Positions 48,018 through 56,754 of a stretch of DNA of 64,000 nucleotides are shown in pieces. This stretch comes from Winogradskyella aurantia (GTDB lineage: Bacteria; Bacteroidota; Bacteroidia; Flavobacteriales; Flavobacteriaceae): contig NZ_NGJN01000002.1 of assembly GCF_002266855.1 (NCBI RefSeq), forward strand, positions 248,001 to 312,000. The letters are read 5' to 3'. Both the position numbers and the translations under genes were made by a program. Under the pieces are notes generated by a model. That model was not told the origin of the DNA. It saw only the letters and a program-made list of their open reading frames with translations, and made no database searches. Each line of letters begins with the position of its first letter. The first letter of the stretch is position 1.

Positions 48018-49508
48018 TTACTTGTCTCTCAGCATTTTAATCTTAATCTTGAAAGCTGCGAATATTAAGGTCATAAATGGACTTATGATACTAAAAAAGG
48101 CAAATGGAATGTAGGCTGTAGCTCCAGCATATCCGAATAAAACCTTTGAGTGGTAAGCTCCACAAGTATTCCATGGTATAAGCACCGAAGTTACCGTACC
48201 GGAGTCTTCAAGTGTTCTACTTAAATTTTCAGGAGCTAGCCCTCTATCTTCATAAGCTTTTTTAAACATTTTACCAGGAACCACTAGTGCTAAATATTGG
48301 TCCGATGCTGTGACGTTAAGCGCTAAACAGCTAGCTACAGTACTAGCAAAGAGTCCAAAGATAGATGTTGCTCGTTTCAGCAAGGCATCCGTAATTCTAG
48401 AAAGTGCGCCAATGGCATCCATAACACCACCAAAAACCATTGCACAGACAATAAGCCAAATTGTCCCCAGCATTCCCTTCATACCACCAGCCGAAAATAA
48501 ATCATTCAATTCTTCACTCGTCGTTGTTACCGAGGTGTCTACAGTTAAGGCATTCATTACACCTCGGTAAGCCGATTGAAAATTTAAGGTTTCAGCACCT
48601 GCAACAGTTGCTACTATATTTGGTTGAGCAATGATTGCAGCTACGCCTCCTAATAATGCGCCAAGTAATAAGGCGATTAAAGGCGGTGTTTTTTTGATGA
48701 TCATACCAATGACCAAAACAGGAACAACAAATAGCCATGGGCTTATAGTAAAGGCACCCTTAATGGCATTGAGTTTGTCTGAAATTTGCGGGGATCCTGA
48801 AGTATCTATACTAAAACCAATTATAATAAATATAATGAGAGTGATTACTATTGTGGGAATGGTGGTAAGTGACATATATTTGATATGACTAAATAATTCA
48901 CCGCCTGCCATTGCTGGAGCAAGATTGGTTGTATCACTGAGCGGAGACATCTTATCTCCAAAATAAGCCCCAGAAAGTACCGCACCAGCAGTCATGCCAA
49001 TGGAAATACCTAACGTTTCCCCAATACCGACTAAAGCTATACCAACCGTCGCTGAAGTTGTCCAGCTACTGCCCGTGGCAATTGAAATTATGGCACAAAT
49101 TATAACGCATGCAGCCAGAAATATAGTAGGATTTAAAATTTGAAGGCCATAATATATCATTGTTGGTATAATACCACTAATAAGCCAAGTCCCGGCTAGG
49201 GCACCAACCATAAGCAAAATCAAAAGGGCACCTGTTGTGGATTTCACATTCTCGGCAACTTCACTTAGCATACGCTTATACGTCACCTTATTCAAAAATC
49301 CAACAATCGCGGCTACTGTTGCTCCCATAAGAAGGATAAATTGATTACTTCCACTTAAAGCATCATCTCCATAGACATAAATATTATAAGCTAACATTCC
49401 TATTAAAGCAATCACTGGAATTAAGGCCTCCCAAATACTTAGTTCCGTATTCGAAACTATTTTTTGGTCTTCCATTTCAAATTCAGAAATATTCTTTTCG
49501 TCTTCCAT
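48018..49508 (-). CDS. nhaC: Na+/H+ antiporter NhaC
   Basis: A 496-residue polytopic membrane protein with about 11-12 helices and the NhaC signature: ATGSSWTTSATVGIALVGIG, GAVLSGAYFGDKMSPLSDTTNLAPAMAGG and CLALNVTASDQYLALVVPGKMF. It exchanges sodium for protons and fits a marine or saline habitat. The N-terminus is a long cytoplasmic acidic segment before the first helix. It converges on the ankyrin gene with one base between stops. Confidence 0.93.
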   Translation of the reverse strand: MEDEKNISEFEMEDQKIVSNTELSIWEALIPVIALIGMLAYNIYVYGDDALSGSNQFILLMGATVAAIVGFLNKVTYKRMLSEVAENVKSTTGALLILLMVGALAGTWLISGIIPTMIYYGLQILNPTIFLAACVIICAIISIATGSSWTTSATVGIALVGIGETLGISIGMTAGAVLSGAYFGDKMSPLSDTTNLAPAMAGGELFSHIKYMSLTTIPTIVITLIIFIIIGFSIDTSGSPQISDKLNAIKGAFTISPWLFVVPVLVIGMIIKKTPPLIALLLGALLGGVAAIIAQPNIVATVAGAETLNFQSAYRGVMNALTVDTSVTTTSEELNDLFSAGGMKGMLGTIWLIVCAMVFGGVMDAIGALSRITDALLKRATSIFGLFASTVASCLALNVTASDQYLALVVPGKMFKKAYEDRGLAPENLSRTLEDSGTVTSVLIPWNTCGAYHSKVLFGYAGATAYIPFAFFSIISPFMTLIFAAFKIKIKMLRDK

Positions 49509-49590
49509 AGCCCTTATTTTGGTTTGTAATGTTACGATTTTGCCTAGCGATTTGCAAATGCATTAATTGCGTATTTTTACAGCTGTAATT

Positions 49591-50625
49591 ATGGATTCAT
49601 TAACTCAGATAGTATTAGGAGCTGCTTGTGGTGAAGCAACACTCGGAAAGAAAATAGGGAATAAGGCCATGCTTTTTGGAGCCATTGGTGGTACAATTCC
49701 AGACTTAGATGTCATTGTGGGCAGGCTTATTTACAGAAATGAAATACATGCTTTAGTGTTTCACAGGGGTTTTATGCATTCCTTTTTATTCGCTTTTATA
49801 GGAGCCTTTGCCTTTGGCTGGCTAGTTTTTAAATTATATGATAAAGGAAAACGGACGGGTACTACGGTCTTAAAGGATTGGATAGGGTTGTTTTTTTGGG
49901 CGTTGTTTACACATCCCATTTTAGATAGTTTTACGCCATACGGCACCCAACTTTTTGCGCCTTTTTCCAATTACAAGGTTGCCTTTAACAATATTGCGGT
50001 AGTTGACCCTTTGTACACCGTGCCTTTTATAGTGCCTCTGATAATGGCAATGTTCTATAAACGAACACATCAACGTCGGAGACATTTACTTTTTATAGGT
50101 GTAGGACTGAGTTCCATATATATGATAGCAACCCTGTTTAACGAAAATTATGTGGAAACAATCTTTGAACAGTCATTAAAGGACAACAAAGTTATGTACG
50201 AACGGTTCCAGGTACAGCCAACCATTTTCAACAACGTTTTATGGTATGGTGTTGCTGAGACTAGGTCATTTTATTATTTCGGGTTTTTCTCCCATTTCGA
50301 TAAGGAGAAAAATTTTAAGAATTGGGCTAGGATAGAAAAACATCATGGCTTACTCCCAATGCAGCACAAGGACTTAGCTTTACTGGCTTGGTTTAGCAAT
50401 GACTATTACAATATCACCGCAACGAATGAAGAAGATGAATATATTTTTGATGACCTGCGCTATCCTTTACTGAATCCAGACGATGCATCATCCACTTTAT
50501 TTTCATTCACCCTCATAAAAAGAAGTGGTCGATGGGATATTAAGAACCGCATTCCCAAACTGAACGAAGACCCAACTATCGAATCCCTTTTTGGACCAAT
50601 GTTCAAAAGATTAAAAGGCGAATAA
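49591..50625 (+). CDS. Membrane-bound metal-dependent hydrolase (YdjM/DUF457)
   Basis: 344 residues with the YdjM family N-terminus DSLTQIVLGAACGEATLG, the metal-binding GTIPDLDVIVG segment, HRGFMHSFLF and THPILDSFTPYGTQLF with conserved His/Asp, all in the membrane-helix half. The C-terminal half is soluble. The ATG at 49591 is chosen: the in-frame TTG at 49567 lies in a TATTTTTA promoter-like box. Substrate unknown; family members respond to stress. Confidence 0.88.
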   Translation: MDSLTQIVLGAACGEATLGKKIGNKAMLFGAIGGTIPDLDVIVGRLIYRNEIHALVFHRGFMHSFLFAFIGAFAFGWLVFKLYDKGKRTGTTVLKDWIGLFFWALFTHPILDSFTPYGTQLFAPFSNYKVAFNNIAVVDPLYTVPFIVPLIMAMFYKRTHQRRRHLLFIGVGLSSIYMIATLFNENYVETIFEQSLKDNKVMYERFQVQPTIFNNVLWYGVAETRSFYYFGFFSHFDKEKNFKNWARIEKHHGLLPMQHKDLALLAWFSNDYYNITATNEEDEYIFDDLRYPLLNPDDASSTLFSFTLIKRSGRWDIKNRIPKLNEDPTIESLFGPMFKRLKGE

Positions 50626-50654
50626 TCCGTGTTTACTCTACACGTGACAATCCA

Positions 50655-51875
50655 TTATCCTTCAATTGATTCTGCTTTTAAAATTTTCAAATCCATCATG
50701 CATTGCTTCATCATTTCAAAAGTTCGTTCAATATCGGCGTCTAATCCTATTGAAAATCGAATTAAGCCATGACTTAACCCCATTTCCTTTTGTTCATCTT
50801 CAGGTATTTCAGAAGACGTAGAACTTCCTGGGGCAGAGAATAGGGTTTTATAAAACCCTAAGCTTACCGCTAAATAGCCAAGGTTTCGCTCCTGCATTAA
50901 TTCCATTAATGTATTAGCCTTATCTAAACTGCCAACATCTATAGTTAGCATGCCACCGAAGCCATAGGCCTCGTTCATCATAGTTTTAAACAACTCGTGC
51001 GACGGATGGGCTGCTAAACCAGGATATACAGGTTTTAATCCTAAACCTTCAAATTTTTGAGCTAAAAAGAGAGCATTTTTACTATGTTGCTGCATCCTAA
51101 TATGTAAGGTTCTAAGATTTTTTAAAATAGAAGCTGAACGCAAGCTATCCATTGTAGAGCCAAGTAACATTGCGGCCCCATCATTGACGTTTCGTAACTC
51201 ATCTATAAAATCTTGTGTGCCGCAGATAACACCACCAACAGTATCACTTGACCCATTAATGAATTTCGTAAGACTGTGGATTACGATATCTGCTCCTAAT
51301 TTTTTTGGCGAAATAGATAAAGGAGAAAAGGTGTTATCGACAACGAGTTTTAAGCTATACTTATTGGCTATTTTTGCCAAGCCTCTGATATCGGCAACTT
51401 CCAATAAGGGGTTGCTGACCGATTCGCAGTATAAAACTCGAGTGTCTTTTGTTATGGCAGCTTCAACAACCTCTAATTTAGTGATATCGACAAAACTTGT
51501 GTTGATACCCAAACGCGGAGCGAAATTTTTTAAGAAAGCATAGGTCCCTCCGTAAATTGTCCTGCTGCTCACAACATGTTCGCCGTTTCCACAAAGCTGC
51601 ATTAATACTGCTGTGATAGCTCCCATTCCTGATGACGTTACGGTAGCTGTTTCTGTCCCTTCCATTGCCGCTAAGGCCTCACCGAGATATAAATTTGACG
51701 GTGATGAATGGCGAGAGTATAAATAACATCCATCGGCATTACCTTCAAAGGTATCGAACATAGTTTTAGCCGATAAAAAGGTATAGGTGGATGAGTCTGA
51801 AATAGATGGATTCACCCCTCCGAATTCTCCAAAATATTGTAAGTCTTGTATTTGATTTGCGGGTTTAAACGTCAT
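50655..51875 (-). CDS. Cys/Met metabolism PLP-dependent enzyme (methionine gamma-lyase / cystathionine gamma-synthase family)
   Basis: A 406-residue member of the Cys/Met-metabolism PLP family. YSRHSSPSNLYLGEALAAMEGTE aligns with the substrate-side Tyr/Arg segment, VDNTFSPL with the PLP-contacting Asp, and SLTKFINGSSDTVGG with the Schiff-base Lys. The exact reaction (methionine gamma-lyase, cystathionine lyase or synthase) is not settled by what I see. It is divergent from an Lrp-type regulator, 159 bases away. The ATG at 51875 is used because upstream in-frame starts lie in the shared promoter region. Confidence 0.9.
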   Translation of the reverse strand: MTFKPANQIQDLQYFGEFGGVNPSISDSSTYTFLSAKTMFDTFEGNADGCYLYSRHSSPSNLYLGEALAAMEGTETATVTSSGMGAITAVLMQLCGNGEHVVSSRTIYGGTYAFLKNFAPRLGINTSFVDITKLEVVEAAITKDTRVLYCESVSNPLLEVADIRGLAKIANKYSLKLVVDNTFSPLSISPKKLGADIVIHSLTKFINGSSDTVGGVICGTQDFIDELRNVNDGAAMLLGSTMDSLRSASILKNLRTLHIRMQQHSKNALFLAQKFEGLGLKPVYPGLAAHPSHELFKTMMNEAYGFGGMLTIDVGSLDKANTLMELMQERNLGYLAVSLGFYKTLFSAPGSSTSSEIPEDEQKEMGLSHGLIRFSIGLDADIERTFEMMKQCMMDLKILKAESIEG

Positions 51876-51892
51876 GAGTATATATTGTTGAT

Positions 51893-51913
51893 TTATATCA
51901 AAATTCGATATAA
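51893..51913. promoter_or_regulatory. Candidate Lrp operator (inverted repeat)
   Basis: TTATATC (51893-51899) and GATATAA (51907-51913) are perfect inverted arms with a 7-base spacer, in the divergent region between the PLP enzyme and the Lrp gene, 18 bases from the enzyme start. Lrp-type proteins bind such AT-rich dyads; the assignment is inferred. Confidence 0.45.
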
Positions 51914-52034
51914 TTAGTTTAAAAATCAATTGAACTATGTATGTTTAGAAAAAACATCTATAAAAATTGCATTTATTAAAAATTTAATCTATAATTATAA
52001 GGTAGACTCTTACAATAACTGAAAAAACCACATT

Positions 52035-52493
52035 ATGCAGCTCGACACAACTGACAAGGATCTTCTCAAATTATTACAGCAAGATTGTAAAAGAACCACT
52101 AAGGCACTATCAAATGAATTGGGGCTCTCTGTAACCGCTGTCTATGAGCGGATTAAAAAGCTTGAAAAGCACAAGGTAATAGACCACTATGTGGCCTTGG
52201 TTAATAAAGAAGCCATTGATAGAAATTTTATAGCATTTTGCCATGTTAAACTTGTGCAGCACTCACAGGATTACGTTATGAAATTTGAACGCGAGGTGGC
52301 TAGACTAGAAGAGGTTTTGGAGTGCTATCACATGAGTGGTGATTATGATTATATTTTAAAGGTATTAGTGAGGGACATGAAGGAATTCAGGGAATTTATG
52401 GTGGCTAAATTGACCAAAATAGACCATATAGGAAGTACGCACAGCATGTTTGTGATTAATGAAGTTAAATATACCACCTTACTTAATTTTTAA
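52035..52493 (+). CDS. Lrp/AsnC family transcriptional regulator
   Basis: 152 residues: winged HTH at the N-terminus (DTTDKDLLKLLQQDCKRTTKALSNELGLSVTAVYERIKKLEKHKVI) and an AsnC/RAM ligand-binding domain (residues ~65-150). The divergent location next to a Cys/Met PLP enzyme suggests it controls that gene, as with mdeR/mdeA in Pseudomonas, where an Lrp-like regulator controls methionine gamma-lyase. Confidence 0.93.
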   Translation: MQLDTTDKDLLKLLQQDCKRTTKALSNELGLSVTAVYERIKKLEKHKVIDHYVALVNKEAIDRNFIAFCHVKLVQHSQDYVMKFEREVARLEEVLECYHMSGDYDYILKVLVRDMKEFREFMVAKLTKIDHIGSTHSMFVINEVKYTTLLNF

Positions 52494-52529
52494 CTTAGCG
52501 GTATCGATGCTTGTTGTTAAGCCCAGTTT

Positions 52530-52537
52530 TATTTTTG
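52530..52537 (+). promoter_or_regulatory. -7 promoter element for PAS-LuxR gene
   Basis: TATTTTTG fits TAnnTTTG; it lies 27 bases upstream of the ATG at 52565. A TTG at 52511 is 16 bases away, a little short. Confidence 0.5.
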
Positions 52538-52564
52538 ATATCTTCGAAAACTATTTTAAGGCCT

Positions 52565-53335
52565 ATGGATTTTAAAACAATTGAAGTATTATACGAGGAC
52601 ATATTTAAATCCTATAATAATCCTTTTCTCAGTGAGCACATAAAGAAAATAATTGAGTTAGATGTTTATTTACCCTATAGTTCTACATTCTTTTGTATTA
52701 CTAATACCCAAGATTTAAATTTCGAATATATCAGTAAGAACATGCACGCTTGTCTTGGTCTTGACCGTCATGAGCTCAAGTCAAAAGGAATGCGCTTTTT
52801 CTGGTCAAGAATGCACCCTGAGGATATTGAAATGTGGCTTAAAGCATTAAATGACCTGATGAATTACACCTTAAGTTCTATCGCTGTTGAAGATAGAAAT
52901 AATATGACCTATACCTGGAATTACAGGTTAAGGAATGGTAATGACGACTACGTAAATATTGTACAAAACACGACTCCCTTAGAATTTGATAAGGACAATA
53001 AACCAATAATAGGACTGGCTCATTATACGGTATTACATCATGAAATTCCTACACAGGTTTGTGCTACGGCCAAACTTTTAAACGATAACAAGGAATATGT
53101 AACTAAGTTTTTTAATAATTATTCTCAAAAATTATTAACTGATGGCATTAGTAACCGAGAACGCGATATCATCCGCTTATTGGTTTTGAATAAATCCAGT
53201 AAGGAAATCGCGGAGAAGTTAAGTATCAGTCCTAATACCGTGGACACCCATAGGAGAAATATTCTAAAGAAACTAAATATTTCTTCTACAGGCGAGTTAG
53301 TGGGTATGTTAAAGCTCAATCATAATCTAATTTAG
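52565..53335 (+). CDS. PAS-LuxR transcriptional regulator
   Basis: 256 residues. A PAS-like domain (residues ~45-160: FFCITNTQDLNFEYISKNMHACLGLDRHELKSKG...FWSRMHPEDIEMWLKAL, TYTWNYRLRNGND) is followed by a C-terminal LuxR/GerE HTH (SNRERDIIRLLVLNKSSKEIAEKLSISPNTVDTHRRNILKKLNISSTGELV). The PAS part is unlikely to bind haem on sight; the ligand is unknown. It has a separate promoter from Lrp and its target genes are not apparent. Confidence 0.9.
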   Translation: MDFKTIEVLYEDIFKSYNNPFLSEHIKKIIELDVYLPYSSTFFCITNTQDLNFEYISKNMHACLGLDRHELKSKGMRFFWSRMHPEDIEMWLKALNDLMNYTLSSIAVEDRNNMTYTWNYRLRNGNDDYVNIVQNTTPLEFDKDNKPIIGLAHYTVLHHEIPTQVCATAKLLNDNKEYVTKFFNNYSQKLLTDGISNRERDIIRLLVLNKSSKEIAEKLSISPNTVDTHRRNILKKLNISSTGELVGMLKLNHNLI

Positions 53336-53443
53336 GGAATTCATTTATTAACAGCTTACCTTAAGAGATAGAATTAATGATAGTCTCTTTTTGATGGGTT
53401 GCGGAATGTAATTTACTCAATTTGAGTATTGCCTTTAACCGAA

Positions 53444-53547
53444 TATTTTTAGACTTTTGTTGTGCTATTAATTAGTTTCTAAGGGGAACTAGATACAAGT
53501 GTCTTGCTTCAAAGTGGTTATCACTTTTACAAGGCACTTTATTTTTC
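53444..53547 (+). ncRNA. Candidate small RNA with two adjacent hairpins
   Basis: A TATTTTTA -7-like box at 53444-53451 precedes two stem-loops. The first is TAGTTTC/GGAACTA (53473-53479 with 53485-53491, one U-G). The second is a larger hairpin with AAGTGTCTTG/CAAGGCACTT (53497-53506 with 53530-53539) outside and AAAGTG/CACTTT (53511-53516 with 53522-53527) inside. The T-rich tract TTTATTTTT follows directly, as in an intrinsic terminator. No homologous family is known to me. Confidence 0.4.
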
Positions 53548-53623
53548 TAAGGCAGTCCTATAAATTTCTTCTAGGTCTATTAAAATTACTTGCAGTTCAT
53601 ATGCAAAAACTATATCTAAATCG

Positions 53624-53631
53624 TACTTTTG
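53624..53631 (+). promoter_or_regulatory. -7 promoter element for lpdA
   Basis: TACTTTTG fits TAnnTTTG, 33 bases upstream of the lpdA ATG. The -33 region is unclear. Confidence 0.6.
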
Positions 53632-53664
53632 TAGTCCTTTTAACCTGATAAAAAAAATTATTTT

Positions 53665-55071
53665 ATGAATTCATATGATGTGGTAATTATTGGCTCCGGT
53701 CCTGGTGGTTATGTCGCAGCAATTCGCTGTGCTCAATTGGGAATGAAGACGGCCATTATTGAAAAATACGCAACACTTGGTGGTACCTGCTTAAATGTTG
53801 GTTGTATTCCCAGCAAGGCTCTTTTAAGTTCGTCTCACCATTATGAAGAGGCAACAAAGCATTTCGAAGAGCACGGTATTGAAATCCCAGGAGACATCAA
53901 AGTGAATTTGGAAAAAATGATTGCCCGTAAACAGGCCGTTGTAGATCAAACTACAGGTGGTATAAATTACTTAATGGACAAGAATAAAATTGACGTTTAT
54001 GAAGGTTTAGGGTCTTTTAAAGATGCAACCCATATCAATGTGGCTAAAAACGATGGGTCAACAGATACTATCGAGGGAAAGCATATCATTATAGCTACGG
54101 GAAGCAAGCCTAGTAACTTGCCATTCATTACATTAGATAAAGAACGAATTATAACATCTACGGAAGCCCTTAAGCTTAAGGAAGTTCCAAAGCATATGAT
54201 CATTATTGGCGGTGGTGTTATCGGTTTAGAATTGGGACAAGTTTACTATCGCTTAGGCGCAGAAGTTACCGTGATTGAATATATGGACCGTATTTTACCA
54301 ACCATGGACGCAGGTCTGTCCAAGGAGTTGAATAAAGTCTTTAAAAAAGCGAAGTGCAATATGATGATGTCGCACAAGGTGCAGTCTGTTGAGCGTAAAG
54401 GTGATGAAGTGGTTGTGAAAGCTGAAAATAAAAAAGGTGAAGTTGTTGAATTTAAAGGGGATTACTGTTTGGTATCTGTTGGGCGCAGACCTTATACGGA
54501 AGGATTAAATACTGAAGCAGCTGGTGTTAAAATAAATGATAGGGGACAGATCGAGGTTAATGAGCATTTACAGACATCAACTTCAAATATCTACGCTATT
54601 GGCGATGTTGTTCGTGGCGCTATGCTAGCGCATAAAGCTGAAGAAGAAGGTGTTTTCGTCGCTGAGACTTTGGCTGGTCAGAAACCACATATTGATTACA
54701 ATCTAATTCCCGGTGTTGTTTACACTTGGCCTGAAGTTGCTGCAGTAGGAAAAACAGAAGAGGAATTGAAAGCTGATAATGTAGCCTATAAAGTTGGTCA
54801 ATTTCCATTTAGGGCCTTAGGGAGAGCTAGGGCAAGTGGCGATATAGATGGGTTTGTCAAAATCCTGGCAGACAAGACAACCGACGAGGTTCTTGGTGTG
54901 CACATGATTGGTGCACGTTGCGCGGATTTAATTGCAGAGGCTGTAACTGCTATGGAATTTAGGGCTTCAGCCGAGGATATTTCACGGTATTCACACGCGC
55001 ATCCAACATTTGCAGAGGCTGTAAAAGAAGCGGCACTCGCAGCAACTGATGATAGAGCATTACACGTATAA
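53665..55071 (+). CDS. lpdA: Dihydrolipoyl dehydrogenase
   Basis: A 468-residue flavoprotein disulfide reductase: FAD site DVVIIGSGPGGYVAAIRCAQLG, redox pair in GGTCLNVGCIPSKALL, NAD site MIIIGGGVIGLELGQVYYRLGAEVTVIE, AIGDVV, and the C-terminal His-Glu in HAHPTFAEAVKEA. It is E3 of 2-oxoacid dehydrogenase complexes. No E1 or E2 gene is adjacent, so it likely serves several complexes. It has its own promoter and a terminator. Confidence 0.96.
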   Translation: MNSYDVVIIGSGPGGYVAAIRCAQLGMKTAIIEKYATLGGTCLNVGCIPSKALLSSSHHYEEATKHFEEHGIEIPGDIKVNLEKMIARKQAVVDQTTGGINYLMDKNKIDVYEGLGSFKDATHINVAKNDGSTDTIEGKHIIIATGSKPSNLPFITLDKERIITSTEALKLKEVPKHMIIIGGGVIGLELGQVYYRLGAEVTVIEYMDRILPTMDAGLSKELNKVFKKAKCNMMMSHKVQSVERKGDEVVVKAENKKGEVVEFKGDYCLVSVGRRPYTEGLNTEAAGVKINDRGQIEVNEHLQTSTSNIYAIGDVVRGAMLAHKAEEEGVFVAETLAGQKPHIDYNLIPGVVYTWPEVAAVGKTEEELKADNVAYKVGQFPFRALGRARASGDIDGFVKILADKTTDEVLGVHMIGARCADLIAEAVTAMEFRASAEDISRYSHAHPTFAEAVKEAALAATDDRALHV

Positions 55072-55088
55072 GTTTTTAAATTGAATTT

Positions 55089-55120
55089 AAAAAGCGAACT
55101 CTGACAGTTCGCTTTTTTTT
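55089..55120 (+). terminator. Intrinsic terminator after lpdA
   Basis: AAAAAGCGAACT (55089-55100) pairs with AGTTCGCTTTTT (55106-55117), loop CTGAC, and a T-run. Confidence 0.92.
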
Positions 55121-55130
55121 AGTTAGTCAT

Positions 55131-55967
55131 ATGAAAAAAGTAATAGGAATTATAATAACTCTAGTCGTTTTTAGCTGTTCCCCAAAGTTGAAAAGTAAAA
55201 TAGCCACCACACTACCACCTTTAGATGATAATGCTTTAATTGTAGTCTTGGATATAACAGATGATCAAACTATTTCTGGAGATATTATAGGAAATCTTGA
55301 GGCTAAGGATAGTGGTTTGGCAGTTAATTGTACGTATTATGAAAATATAAAGAATTTAAAAGCTTTGGCAAGAGCGGAAGGAGCCAACCTTATAAAAATC
55401 ACAGAACATAAGCTACCAGACGGCTGGAGCACTTGCCACAGACTCAAAGCTACAATCTATAACGTAAATCAACCTAAGTCTTATGAGACCCAAATTGAAT
55501 GGCGTGCAGATAGAAAGCTAACTTGGGATGATTTTAAAGGTGAGCCAGACTTAGAAAATTTTCCCAATGCTTTGGCTCTAACCAATTCAGGATTTGGATA
55601 TGAATCTGGAATAAGTATGTTTAAACAGGGTGAGGTTTTTGTGCAAAGTGTATTTTATAATAATTCGAGTTGGGTATTGCCAGAAGGTAGAAATGATTAT
55701 GTTTTAAGGCACGAGCAGATTCACTTTGACATTACTGAAATTTATTCTAGAAAATTGCGAAAGGCGTTAGCCGATTCCAAAGTAACAAGCGATGATATGC
55801 TACGTGCTAAAGTTATTTTTGACCAAATATTTCAAGAGCTTCAAAAGCGTCAAGATAAATATGACAGGGAAACAAAGCACGGCGACAAAAAGCATACCCA
55901 AGAAAATTGGGAAGCCATCGTAGAACTGGAATTAGAAAAGTACGCCTTGTACAGAGCTCCAGATTAA
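55131..55967 (+). CDS. DUF922-type zinc-protease-like lipoprotein
   Basis: A 278-residue predicted lipoprotein (LVVFSC). The C-terminal half has LTWDDFKGEPD, a common DUF922 opening, and the metal motif LRHEQIHFDITEIYSRKLR with HExxH, the pattern of Zn-dependent peptidases of this family. The N-terminal part is shorter and mostly beta. Substrate unknown; an envelope peptidase is likely. Its stop abuts the convergent gene at 55968. Confidence 0.85.
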   Translation: MKKVIGIIITLVVFSCSPKLKSKIATTLPPLDDNALIVVLDITDDQTISGDIIGNLEAKDSGLAVNCTYYENIKNLKALARAEGANLIKITEHKLPDGWSTCHRLKATIYNVNQPKSYETQIEWRADRKLTWDDFKGEPDLENFPNALALTNSGFGYESGISMFKQGEVFVQSVFYNNSSWVLPEGRNDYVLRHEQIHFDITEIYSRKLRKALADSKVTSDDMLRAKVIFDQIFQELQKRQDKYDRETKHGDKKHTQENWEAIVELELEKYALYRAPD

Positions 55968-56558
55968 TTAGAGTTCTTGTATTAAATCAGCTATTCGCAA
56001 TCGTTTGCTGTAATCATTTTCGTTGATATCCCTCACAAAGCAATACGGGCTTATTTCCTCCTTTTTTACTTTTTCGTTTAGTTTTTCAACTTTAAAAGGG
56101 CCAAACTCCTCAGCTTTTTCTATATAATAGAACTGGTGTTCATAAATAACATTACTGACTTTTTTGCGGTATTTTGCCTTAAGAAAATTGTTGATGTCGT
56201 CAACTGAATTCACATCTTCATTATAATCTGTTGTATTTATGAATAAAGCGAAGTCGTCCTTATTTTGATAATCAAGAACCAAAATATCATTGTCTTTAAA
56301 GTAGGCTTTTACGACAATGAGACCATCTTCAGTTTCTACGGTAAATACATTTTGCATGTCTATTTCCCAAGAAGTATTTATGACATCATCTTGTCTCGTT
56401 ATTTCAAGAATGTTATCGTTTTTGAAGGTATAGACCGATTTTTTTTCAGAAATCCCGTTCACTAGAACCCAATTCTGGTTTATAAAATGCGTTTTATAGT
56501 GTTCTGAATAATCAAACGGCTTTAGGTTGGGTATGGCAGTGTAAAGAAAATTATTCAT
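55968..56558 (-). CDS. Hypothetical protein with GYF_2-like C-terminus
   Basis: A 196-residue cytoplasmic-type protein without signal or membrane helices. The last ~55 residues (FYYIEKAEEFGPFKVEKLNEKVKKEEISPYCFVRDINENDYSKRLRIADLIQEL) follow the GYF_2/DUF4339 layout (x-Y-Y-I-x...G-P-F-x-x-x-x-L-x-x-x-I-x-P-x-x-x-V), which usually binds proline-rich peptides. The N-terminal ~135 residues are beta-rich and unrecognised. The stop touches that of the DUF922 gene. Confidence 0.7.
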   Translation of the reverse strand: MNNFLYTAIPNLKPFDYSEHYKTHFINQNWVLVNGISEKKSVYTFKNDNILEITRQDDVINTSWEIDMQNVFTVETEDGLIVVKAYFKDNDILVLDYQNKDDFALFINTTDYNEDVNSVDDINNFLKAKYRKKVSNVIYEHQFYYIEKAEEFGPFKVEKLNEKVKKEEISPYCFVRDINENDYSKRLRIADLIQEL

Positions 56559-56731
56559 AAGTAGATGGCTTTAAGGCTACTTAAAGATAAAAATGATTTT
56601 TGAAAATAGGTATTGAAAATAGTTAAAGTCTAACTAAAAACAGATGAAATTCAAATCCAATACCAATTTCCTCGATAAAGGGTAAGGTATATTTATAAGG
56701 AATTAAACCTCTGAAAATGAAGCAAGATCTT

Positions 56732-56739
56732 TATTTTTG
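56732..56739 (+). promoter_or_regulatory. -7 promoter element for DUF2721 gene
   Basis: TATTTTTG fits TAnnTTTG, 15 bases before the TTG start at 56755. -33 is unclear. Confidence 0.5.
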
Positions 56740-56754
56740 AACAAATCTTAAATT

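Larger units (their letters stand above)
53336..53664. other. Intergenic region with terminator, palindrome and RNA candidate
   Basis: 329 bases between the LuxR gene and lpdA. In order: a terminator-like stem AAGAGA/TCTCTT with T-run (53363-53392), a 15-base palindrome TACTCAATTTGAGTA (53414-53428), an RNA candidate (53444-53547) and the lpdA promoter element (53624). No ORF is convincing. Confidence 0.55.
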
